From Barthelona sp. PCE (lineage: Eukaryota; Metamonada: BaSk clade), in NCBI GenBank assembly GCA_040285745.1, contig JAUFOR010000002.1, forward strand, positions 1,426,001 through 1,490,000: a stretch of DNA of 64,000 nt. The letters run 5' to 3'. How positions within the stretch are numbered: the stretch's first letter is position 1; every line of letters begins with the position of its first letter. Positions 26,178-34,310 of this stretch are shown one piece after another. The position numbers were made by a program, and so were the translations under genes. The notes below the pieces were generated by a model. The model was given only the letters and a program-made list of their open reading frames with translations, did no database searches and was not told the DNA's origin.

Positions 26178-27229
26178 ATCCCTAGTTTAAATGCTGAATG
26201 AGTGCGATAAAGGTTGAAATAAATGAACCAGGACTAATTCAATAATGTTGTTTGGAGTAGAATGTTTCACCATTTTTAAGTGACAGGCGCGGTTAATCAA
26301 TTGGGTGGATCGTATTATGGGTCTGTATTTTTTTTGTAGTTGCATTGTTTCACATTAATAGTTTTTCTGGTATATGCGTAGTTTTATAGGTTTTTTGTTT
26401 TCTAAAAATCATGTTTGATTGAGATTCATGGGCACAGGCATCCTACATAGCAGTTTTTTGATTGCTCAAGATCTGAATTAATGTTTTTACTTATTTGGAT
26501 ATTAATACGTTCTTTTTTTATTGAAAATGTGGCTAATTTTGGTTATTGTGACGTAGATATGAAACAATATATGAATTATGAGGTATTTTAATGGTATAAT
26601 GCTTTGTAGCTGTTTTCTAGCTGTTAATATCGATTGTTTAACAACGCAATGCGTCTTATTTGAACTGTTTTTACTATGTATACACGAAATGTTACATAAA
26701 TGATGAGTATTGTAAGAATTTTGTAGTATATTAGTTTTCTTGCAATATGGTGTTCCTATTGAGATAAAATGAATCAAAAGTCCCCACCAAAAGGAGTTCA
26801 TTTGAAAATAACGTTGTCTAAAGCTAAGAATAAAAAAATCTTTTGTGCTAAAATAGTTTTAGACTGAATACTGGTGAAACGGAATGTATATTAGCAAAAA
26901 TCCCTGTATAAAGATAACTTACTAAGTTTATGTGGTAGTAACTCGAGAAATCAATATTTCTTCAAATATATGAACTTGATGCATATTTCAAACGACAAAC
27001 ATACTGAAATTCCTTAGTAAAGTGTTTATTACTTCTATTATCACTATAAAATCAGTTTTAGTTTGAAAATACATAACATTCCTCTATCTATCGTGCGGTC
27101 TGACTTTTGTCACTGAAACTCCGCCGGTTTGTTTGTATAAGCATCATTAGTCACAAATTACAGATTATAAGAACATCTTTTATACTTATTATTTCTAAAC
27201 TCTTTTAAATTATATATTTTACTAAAACA
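26178..27229. other. 1.05-kb AT-rich gene-free gap
   Basis: About 1,050 bases with no supported gene. A 99-codon minus-strand frame (26502-26801) looks like chance AT-rich reading. A slightly GC-richer patch at about 27085-27135 (GTGCGGTC to CCGCCGG) could form a short stem GCGG/CCGC, but nothing further supports an RNA. The right end is the homeobox promoter. Confidence 0.5.
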
Positions 27230-27940
27230 ATGAACAGTTTTACCATACAAGGAGTCGCAAAACCCTCATTTCAACCGAGTAATACGTATATTAATGCACC
27301 AATTGGTAAGAAGAGAAATGTCAGAGGTAAAGCATTTACAGCGAACCAATACGCTATATTAACTCGTTATTATGAAATAGTAACTACCAAGCCTAAACAG
27401 GAGCTGATTCATAAGATAGCACAAGAAACTGCACTTCGACCAGCCCAAGTCAAAACATGGTTTCAGAACAATCGTTCGCGTTCTAAAAGAAAGGCAATGA
27501 GCAAGTCTAAGGAGCAAGGCAACCATAACATGATGCAAGGGATGATGCAACCACCTTTTGCTATAGATCCCAAGATGTTTAACATGCAAAATCCTATGTT
27601 TATGAATATTCAAAAATCCAAAAATGCACAAACTATTCAGTCAAAGAAAGAAGGGGCTGACCCTAATGGCAACCCTCAACAAGTCATGAATCCTATGCAA
27701 GCAATGATGTTCCAACAACCTATGCCTTTTTTTCCTTTTATGATGCCAGAGTCACAAAAATCACAGACAGTTGTTCAACCAACAGAAGAACAAGCAAGTA
27801 TTATATCCAGAAGTGGTATCACCCTCGAGGAGGAGATGCTGATGATGGAGGAGAAGATGGACGAAGACATGGCAGAGATCTATGTTCCCAAGGATAACGA
27901 AGAAGAAGAATCTTCATTGAATTTGGTACTCACCCTATAA
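27230..27940 (+). CDS. Homeodomain transcription factor
   Basis: A 236-residue protein with a homeodomain at about 28-88 (KKRNVRGKAFTANQYAIL, then the recognition helix AQVKTWFQNNRSRSKRK). The invariant W48, F49, N51 and R53 positions are kept. It is of typical 60-residue length without the three-residue TALE insertion, as far as I can count. A long Met/Gln/Pro-rich middle (MQGMMQPP, QAMMFQQPMP) and an acidic C-terminus (EEEMLMMEEKMDED) could activate transcription. Homeodomains bind AT-rich sites such as TAAT, common in the AT-rich gap upstream. Confidence 0.85.
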   Translation: MNSFTIQGVAKPSFQPSNTYINAPIGKKRNVRGKAFTANQYAILTRYYEIVTTKPKQELIHKIAQETALRPAQVKTWFQNNRSRSKRKAMSKSKEQGNHNMMQGMMQPPFAIDPKMFNMQNPMFMNIQKSKNAQTIQSKKEGADPNGNPQQVMNPMQAMMFQQPMPFFPFMMPESQKSQTVVQPTEEQASIISRSGITLEEEMLMMEEKMDEDMAEIYVPKDNEEEESSLNLVLTL

Positions 27941-28054
27941 GTTTTGTGGAAAGGTTCGCCCCAAGGGGATATATCAAACTAAGAACCTCCACTGTTTTCC
28001 TACAATAAAACATATATTTTTTATTCATTTCAAATATCCACCTTTTTCTTGGGC

Positions 28055-28312
28055 ATGAGCTTTTCCCTTTCTTTAGATCTTTCTTTGGACCCAATCCAGG
28101 AACTTAGTCAAAAGATTGAGAATGAAAGAACTGATTTGAGCGATATTGATGAATTTGTAGCTCATTCACACATTTTGATAAATGAATTGAGGGATTTTGA
28201 GGGGTCTGCGGCCGAGTACATCGAGTTGAACGAACTTTTAAGGTTCTATATTGCCACAACAGTTTCATATGCTTCCGATCGTGTTAAGAAGATTCTGGCT
28301 GAATCAACGTGA
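28055..28312 (+). CDS. Small orphan protein, 85 residues
   Basis: An 85-codon frame from ATG at 28055 to TGA, preceded by the T/C tract usual in this window. It is helical and acidic (ELSQKIENERTDLSDIDEFVAHSHILINELRDF...) and soluble. I do not recognise it. Coding potential looks real: the residue mix is balanced and the frame fills the space between the homeobox gene and MOZART1. Confidence 0.55.
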   Translation: MSFSLSLDLSLDPIQELSQKIENERTDLSDIDEFVAHSHILINELRDFEGSAAEYIELNELLRFYIATTVSYASDRVKKILAEST

Positions 28313-28575
28313 TTTATTGATATTGGCATTGAAAGCATGATCGAATCAGTGTTTAACTGGGTAAGACAACGTGATGCGTTCATGTTGTCATATTGAGAGA
28401 GAATATCATTTTTAATACCTGCTTAACAAACAAAGTATTAAGTCTTACCAAAATCTACCACTTGACATTCACACACTCTCACACACATTATTGGGATGTG
28501 CAAAGATGTTCGGATAGGACAGAAGCATTATTGTTATGACTTGTAAATTTTTTTTCTTACTTTTTCTTTGCATAA

Positions 28576-28785
28576 ATGAATACCAAGCACACGGAAACAG
28601 AGGAGTTCAGGGAAATCCTTGGTATAACGAGTGAAATATCAAATATTTTGCAAACAGGCTTAGATTTTGCAACTTTACAGAGCATTCTAGAACTTTCAGA
28701 GCTTGGAGCAAATCCTCAGGGCGTAGTGGAGACTATTAAGCATCTCAGAGAGGTAGGGAAACCGCAGGGATCGAAAACAGAATGA
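28576..28785 (+). CDS. MZT1: MOZART1, gamma-tubulin complex subunit
   Basis: A 69-residue protein whose core EISNILQTGLDFATLQSILELSELGANPQGVVETIKHLREV matches MOZART1 over its three helices, including the conserved ILxTGLD and the GxNPxxLxxxIKxLR-type segment. MZT1 binds the N-terminal grip region of gamma-tubulin complex proteins and is needed to recruit or activate the gamma-tubulin ring complex. The length (69) is normal for the family. A long T/C tract (28548-28569) precedes the ATG. Confidence 0.85.
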   Translation: MNTKHTETEEFREILGITSEISNILQTGLDFATLQSILELSELGANPQGVVETIKHLREVGKPQGSKTE

Positions 28786-28928
28786 TGAACGCGCGTTTTG
28801 TATATACCCCACTAGTTATCTTGCATGTGATCATATATAGTGATCCTGGCCGGGCCTTGACACATTAGCGTGAATTGTGGCGGAGGAGCAAGAAAAGAAA
28901 ATAAATCACATAGTTTACATTTAATAGC

Positions 28929-30173
28929 TTACATATCATAGTCCTCATGAGTCAGTGCGGTCAGGCTATCTTTAATATCATTTAAAATAGCTAAACGGTG
29001 TTTCTTATTAATACTACTTGTTCTCTTCTGTTCTTTTTGTGGTTGCTCAATCTCTGTTACTGTAGTAGGATGCGTGGGCGTCAGGGGTTCAACGGAATAT
29101 GTGTATGTATTAAGATGAGGCTTTGCTGGAGATGCAGTGAGCTGGTTTAATAATACTTTCTTCTCTGTTTTCAGACTCTCAACCTCCATTTGCTGCTTGA
29201 AATCGTTCAACTCCTCATCTACAATGGATCTAACTGTGTTAGCTATCCTTTTCTCAAGAGCAGCGTCTGCATGCTTTCTGTTTTTAAATTCCTGCTCGAC
29301 ATTGTTGAAGCGCAGCTCAATTCCGCTCAGCTGCTTGACAAGATTAACGGAGTTTTCGTTCTGTCGCGTCTCTATTATATTCACTCTATCTTCCAATTCT
29401 GACACTAATCCGTCGGATTCCAGCGTCGTTTTCAGCTCATCAACTGCATGCAAAAGGTGCTTAAACCTGCTGTTGTGGTGATCTACCTCCTTTGCTAACG
29501 TATTTAATGCACCCTTTACCTCATCTTGCATCATTGTAATCTTTTCTTCGCTGTCTTCAACGCGTCTTAAAGTGTCCATTTGCTGAACATTCCACTCGCC
29601 CATGCTATCAATGACTGTTATAAGTGTATTCCTTATTTCGTTGAATGCAGATCTCTCTTGTTTTTGCTTCTTCCTTTTTTCCTTTTTATGTTGCTCTCGA
29701 ATACGCTCCCTATCGTGTTCCTTTTGCAAGTTCTCCATTTCAAGGTGGTAAAGAGCCTCCTTATCTTGTGCCTCCTTCTGTAAACGCTCAAGTAGGTTCT
29801 GAATCTGCTCTTGACGCTCTTCCAGCTCAATTGCTGCCTGCTTGTTCTCCTCTGCGACTATACGTCGCTGGATGTTGCTTGTGCGGGATGAACGTGACTC
29901 AGTTTCGCTGTCAGAGTCATAAAAAAAATCATCGTTTTCAAATCGCTGTTTTAAACGATTAAGAGCAGGTTTAGGTGTGTCAAGGTTGATTGCACTGTTC
30001 AGGGTCTTGCGTGCTAATAGACTACTGTCCCTATGTGAAGAGCGCCTCCTTTTTTTCCTTTTGTTGATCTGCTTTGCCATAAGTAAATCAGTTAACCCCG
30101 AAACAGCGGTTATTCCATCGTCTTGCTGGCCAAGGAGAGCCTGCAATTGGTTGATAGTTTGTGAAAGGGTCAT
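28929..30173 (-). CDS. Coiled-coil protein, 414 residues
   Basis: A 414-residue protein with a basic N-terminal patch (KRKKRRRSS), a long charged coiled coil at about 95-165 (Glu/Gln/Arg-rich), further coils to about 340, and a Thr/Pro-rich region before a short helical C-terminus (ILNDIKDSLTALTHEDYDM). There is no membrane segment or catalytic motif. The ATG at 30173 is used because the longer frame starts at a TTG. The role is unknown; structural or cytoskeletal is likely from the coils. Confidence 0.7.
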   Translation of the reverse strand: MTLSQTINQLQALLGQQDDGITAVSGLTDLLMAKQINKRKKRRRSSHRDSSLLARKTLNSAINLDTPKPALNRLKQRFENDDFFYDSDSETESRSSRTSNIQRRIVAEENKQAAIELEERQEQIQNLLERLQKEAQDKEALYHLEMENLQKEHDRERIREQHKKEKRKKQKQERSAFNEIRNTLITVIDSMGEWNVQQMDTLRRVEDSEEKITMMQDEVKGALNTLAKEVDHHNSRFKHLLHAVDELKTTLESDGLVSELEDRVNIIETRQNENSVNLVKQLSGIELRFNNVEQEFKNRKHADAALEKRIANTVRSIVDEELNDFKQQMEVESLKTEKKVLLNQLTASPAKPHLNTYTYSVEPLTPTHPTTVTEIEQPQKEQKRTSSINKKHRLAILNDIKDSLTALTHEDYDM

Positions 30174-30208
30174 ATTTGTTAAAACGTTTACAAACAAGGT
30201 TAAAAAGC

Positions 30209-32161
30209 CTACTCTGAAGTAATAGTGACAAGATGCACATCGGCTCCATCACTGAAAACCATATGTTCACCGTCAACAGCGACGTATGGATGAATATTCG
30301 ACATTCCATATTTCAGACTAATTGTTTTTGGTGATTCCCAAGCAAGTATATCTTCAACAGAATTCCATCTTATGATGATGATTTCTTCTTTCTTAAACAC
30401 AAACAATGTGTCTTTGCACAAAAAAATGCTATCATATTGCGTGACGGAAACTGGTAAGGGATAACTGTTGACACCCCATTTTCCATCAATTTTCTCCATC
30501 TGAATTACATGGTCAGGAACAACAAAGACGATCTCAGCTTCAGAGCACATCCAAACAGATCTAGAACGTGATAGATTGCATAATTTCACGGAAACTTCAG
30601 AATTCAATTTCCCAACATGACAACCAGTTGCTAAGTCATAAATGTTAAATTCAAAGCTGAATTCCTGCGATTCAAACTCAACAAACATGTCTGTGACCAT
30701 CATGATACCGTATTCTTCTGAAACGAAAGAAAACAAAAAAGTTCCCTTTTTATGATGTATTACATCAACTTCTCTTGTTTTTAAATTATACCTCCTTACT
30801 TCAAAATAGACTTCGTAGAATAGCTCTTCTCCAACTACAGTAGCGCAATCAAACCTTATATCATCGACTGGAGGACAAATGTGCACTACAGAGAGATTAT
30901 CATCAAACATAACTAATGAGTTAGCATTGGAAGCAAAAAGATATTTTCCGCATTTGCTGATGCAAAACTCTGGGATCGTACCGCTCTTATACGTGGTCTG
31001 ACTATCATCGTATCTGATACCGGTTACATCCCACCCTTTATGATATAGCATGATGATATGATTGTTGGAGAAAACAGGGATATTATTCAATAAGCCAACT
31101 AGCTCACTGGACCCTAAAGGGTGATATCCCTCTAAAAACCCACTGTGTTCGTTATATACGTCAATCTCTTGTTCACGAAAGCAAAAAATAAATGAGTCAA
31201 CAGTTTTCATTTTGGGTGCAGCATCAATGAACTGTATGTGCTGCTTTGTGTGAAGCTTTCCGTTCTTAAATGCCACCCGATCGATGTTATTCCTAGTTCC
31301 TTCACTAAAAAAAGCAGAGGGAGTCATAGACGATTCAAAAAATTTCATATGCGCAGTATAGTTTCTATCCTTCTTTAAGAAGGACTTTGGACCTGTTTTG
31401 GCGATGGATATGACAGAATAATCTTCTTCAAAAATATCAGCCGTGGATATTAGTCGAAGTCTAAACAAAATTTCATCAGATCTAAGGTTATTATCACGAA
31501 AGTCCATAGATGCTATATACGGTGTATCCTCAAGTATGAAACCCTCTCGCATGACGTGAACATCAAAATTGGGGAGTCTGTACCAAATGTAGTACAATCT
31601 ATCACCATACATAGGAAGTACGAAATTCTTTCCACAGTTGCTCATCTCTCCCAACCAACTGTGGTGTACAGGATCCAGAGTGGGCACTCTTCCTTCTAAA
31701 GTTTCAGCGTCAAGATTCAACAAGGAAATTACATTCATTTCTTTATCTTTTTCCAGACCAACAACGACATATCCCTTTCTGACTGGGGTGAGGATAGTGG
31801 TGACTTCATCTGGGATTCTTATCCGTGATTCAATGAAGTTCGACTCAATAAAAGAACACTTAATAATATACTTTGAACCGTCTTCGCAAATGTAAGGTTT
31901 ACGGTAATAAAAGTTCCCATGTTCGTCATTGGAGAATCTATCTCTCAGACCTTCTCTTTCAAAAAATATGGGAGTCAGGTCCGTTTTATAGTCCTTCATT
32001 TTGACGGTCGGTGGGTTCGAAATATCTGTTATTTGCACATGCTTCCCGCTTAAATCAACGTAGTTGAGCATCCGATTATTGCCAAGATGTAACATATTAA
32101 TAGTATATGGTGTTTGGAATCTGCAATGAACTTTATCCGATTTGAATATTAATCCCGACAT
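30209..32161 (-). CDS. Large orphan protein, 650 residues, possible beta-propeller
   Basis: A 650-residue soluble protein with repeating short beta-type segments and turn motifs (for example ISKCGKYLFASNANSLVMFDDNL, then VAVDGEHMVFSDGADVHLV). They suggest a degenerate propeller with blades of 40-55 residues, but canonical WD pairs are missing. No signal peptide or membrane helix is visible. I do not recognise the family. It starts 36 bases from the chosen ATG of the coiled-coil gene. Confidence 0.65.
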   Translation of the reverse strand: MSGLIFKSDKVHCRFQTPYTINMLHLGNNRMLNYVDLSGKHVQITDISNPPTVKMKDYKTDLTPIFFEREGLRDRFSNDEHGNFYYRKPYICEDGSKYIIKCSFIESNFIESRIRIPDEVTTILTPVRKGYVVVGLEKDKEMNVISLLNLDAETLEGRVPTLDPVHHSWLGEMSNCGKNFVLPMYGDRLYYIWYRLPNFDVHVMREGFILEDTPYIASMDFRDNNLRSDEILFRLRLISTADIFEEDYSVISIAKTGPKSFLKKDRNYTAHMKFFESSMTPSAFFSEGTRNNIDRVAFKNGKLHTKQHIQFIDAAPKMKTVDSFIFCFREQEIDVYNEHSGFLEGYHPLGSSELVGLLNNIPVFSNNHIIMLYHKGWDVTGIRYDDSQTTYKSGTIPEFCISKCGKYLFASNANSLVMFDDNLSVVHICPPVDDIRFDCATVVGEELFYEVYFEVRRYNLKTREVDVIHHKKGTFLFSFVSEEYGIMMVTDMFVEFESQEFSFEFNIYDLATGCHVGKLNSEVSVKLCNLSRSRSVWMCSEAEIVFVVPDHVIQMEKIDGKWGVNSYPLPVSVTQYDSIFLCKDTLFVFKKEEIIIIRWNSVEDILAWESPKTISLKYGMSNIHPYVAVDGEHMVFSDGADVHLVTITSE

Positions 32162-32355
32162 CTATGCACGTTAAAAACCCAAAATAAAGGGAAAAAAAGA
32201 TAGAAAAAAGGTAGAACAAGAATTTACATATTCTTCATACCAAACAGATAGTACTGTGGTAAATTGTAGTATATTGGGATTTGATGAGCAGTTAAAAGGC
32301 ATAAAGTTATGCTACTATTACTTCTTATGAATATAAAAGGAAAAAAAAATTCTAT

Positions 32356-33222
32356 TTACAATATCTTTTCCCGTGTGAGTTGAGGGAGTTCAATTTCAGT
32401 TTCAGAAGCTTCAGCTTTCCTCAAAGAGAACGTTACTTCACTCTTTGATTCTTTCATAACTTGAGAAATGCGTATACTAGCAACTAATATCGCAATGAGA
32501 GAAATGACACCAGTTGAAAGCAGTGCCCATGTCGGAATATCAGCGTCATGCAACGCATCCGATACATCACCTTCTTCAACAACCTTCTGTGCAGTTTGCC
32601 CAACATAAGTCTCCAAAAGAGCAGTTAACCATACCCCCACAAACGTTGTGATTGCGCAAGAAGAAAATGAAACACCATCCTTTAAAAGTGCAAGGATGAT
32701 TGTGAGTAGGTTCTGTGGGATCAAAAGAGAACAGCGCATTAAGAGTAGAAATATAAAACTTCTCTTATTACTCAAGACTCGATTAATTGCAATGAAAAAG
32801 AGATTATGCCTCAGTTTTTTGTTGAACTTCTCTGCCAGCCAGTATCTGGCTACGTAAAAGTTAAGCATCGTCCCTACATATACAACAGCTATACCAAACG
32901 GATAAACCAATGGTGGTGAATATGAGAGACCAATCAGAAATGACACTGGGAAGCTCGGAATACCAACCACCAACAGGAGAAGGCAGAATAGAGCAAATAT
33001 GATTGGTGATATAGTGGATAGTACATGCAGGAAACGCATTAGCGCTCTTGTGATTGGCGATGAGAGTTTCCTCACAACATATATGCCCAATATTGCAATG
33101 GCCGAGTACAGAATGAATTTTAGTATAAATCTTCGTCGTTTCGATAAAGCATGTGACCTTTTAAAAGTTTTCCTTGGACCAAAACACCTGAGATACTTTC
33201 TTCGTCTGAAACACTGAAACAT
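32356..33222 (-). CDS. TVP38/TMEM64 family (VTT domain) membrane protein
   Basis: A 288-residue membrane protein with a basic N-terminus, about five to six hydrophobic segments and the VTT-domain pattern. The segment LLLLVVGIPSFPVSFLIGLSYSPPLVYPFGIAVVYVGTMLNFYVARYW contains the family PxxP-type re-entrant loop and the G...G motif; LLMRCSLLIPQNLLTIILALL is the second re-entrant loop. VTT/DedA proteins include scramblases (TMEM41B, VMP1) and TVP38/TMEM64. Localisation is probably Golgi or endoplasmic reticulum. It shares an 83-base divergent promoter with the Kir channel gene. Confidence 0.85.
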   Translation of the reverse strand: MFQCFRRRKYLRCFGPRKTFKRSHALSKRRRFILKFILYSAIAILGIYVVRKLSSPITRALMRFLHVLSTISPIIFALFCLLLLVVGIPSFPVSFLIGLSYSPPLVYPFGIAVVYVGTMLNFYVARYWLAEKFNKKLRHNLFFIAINRVLSNKRSFIFLLLMRCSLLIPQNLLTIILALLKDGVSFSSCAITTFVGVWLTALLETYVGQTAQKVVEEGDVSDALHDADIPTWALLSTGVISLIAILVASIRISQVMKESKSEVTFSLRKAEASETEIELPQLTREKIL

Positions 33223-33305
33223 ATGATGCCTTCAGGCTAAAATCATGTGAATTAGAAAGAAAACGTGAAAGCGACCCTGTTTTTGCTTTTCTTCTTATAC
33301 AGCAT

Positions 33306-34289
33306 ATGGGTCGAGAATCTGAGCCTCTGCTGAAGTACAGCGGCTCCATTTCATACGAGTCTGTCCCATTGGACAGCTCAGTTATGAATGACGAGGGCGA
33401 ACTTGTCAGTGATCGTGTTCTATCCAAATCTACACGTAGAATGAAGGACCTTTACTTCAAATTGATGACAACGAGTTGGCCTGTGCTTTTCATTTATTAC
33501 GTATTCGTTGTTGTAGGTGTACACACATTATTTGCCTTTCTTTTTTATTTAGCTGGTGGTGACACCATCGGTAACACAGACCCGTCTTCTCCGCTACGGG
33601 AACATCCGTTTTTAACAGCATTTTTCTTTTCTATTCACTCTTTTTCCACAGTCGGTTATGGAGTCCTTTATCCTGAGACTGTTTACTGCAACGTCCTTGT
33701 TGCAATCGAGTTGATCTTTCAGTTTGTATTCTCTGCAATTCTTACAGGTATTTTTTTTTCAAAGTTTTCAAGACCCAGATCCAAAGTTGTATTTAGCGAT
33801 AATGCTGTGACACATTCTCGTCGAAACAATCAGGTTTTGAAGTTCAGAATGTGTAATTCTCGAAAATCACAAATTATGGAAGCTCAGGTTCGTGCCGTAT
33901 TGGCTTTAACAGAAGTTGACTATGATACAGGAGTCCTAACCAGGAAATCAATAAGGTTGGAGCTGGTGCAGAGTGAGACGCTCTTGTTTAATTTGATGTG
34001 GACGCTCCAACACGTTATCGACGAGACTAGCCCATTGTATCAACGAAGTGTTAATGATTTAGTAGGGAAGAATGCAGAGATTGTTGTCAGTTTTATTGGT
34101 GTAGATAGTGTATTTTTAGAAACTATTTATGCTCGGTATGTATACCCAATTGAAAATGTGAAATTTGGTTATAGTTTTGTGAATGTTTTTGATACTTTAA
34201 CAGATGGTAGACCTGTTTTTTGCTTTGATAGGTTTAATGACATACAAAAAGAACAGAATAGACCCGAGATTGATGAAGATTTTATTTAA
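33306..34289 (+). CDS. Inward-rectifier potassium channel, KirBac-like
   Basis: A 327-residue channel: about 55 residues of cytosolic N-terminus, TM1 (about 58-82), pore helix, filter TVGYG (115-119), TM2 (about 130-150), then FSKFSRPRSKVVFSDNAV, the conserved start of the Kir cytosolic domain. C-terminal strands include MCNSRKSQIMEAQVRAVL, HVIDETSPLY and FDRFNDI. The short pore loop after the filter (GVLYPETVYCN) lacks the disulfide-linked cysteine loop of animal Kir channels and is like bacterial KirBac. The channel conducts potassium inwards. No clear PIP2-binding basic cluster of animal type is visible beyond the PRSK segment. Confidence 0.9.
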   Translation: MGRESEPLLKYSGSISYESVPLDSSVMNDEGELVSDRVLSKSTRRMKDLYFKLMTTSWPVLFIYYVFVVVGVHTLFAFLFYLAGGDTIGNTDPSSPLREHPFLTAFFFSIHSFSTVGYGVLYPETVYCNVLVAIELIFQFVFSAILTGIFFSKFSRPRSKVVFSDNAVTHSRRNNQVLKFRMCNSRKSQIMEAQVRAVLALTEVDYDTGVLTRKSIRLELVQSETLLFNLMWTLQHVIDETSPLYQRSVNDLVGKNAEIVVSFIGVDSVFLETIYARYVYPIENVKFGYSFVNVFDTLTDGRPVFCFDRFNDIQKEQNRPEIDEDFI

Positions 34290-34310
34290 ATTTTATTCTT
34301 TATCAAAATA

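Noticed and set aside
26502-26801. 99-codon minus-strand ORF in the AT-rich gap
   Set aside because: Composition (Ile, His, Asn, Lys) follows base composition; no motif or coding signal.
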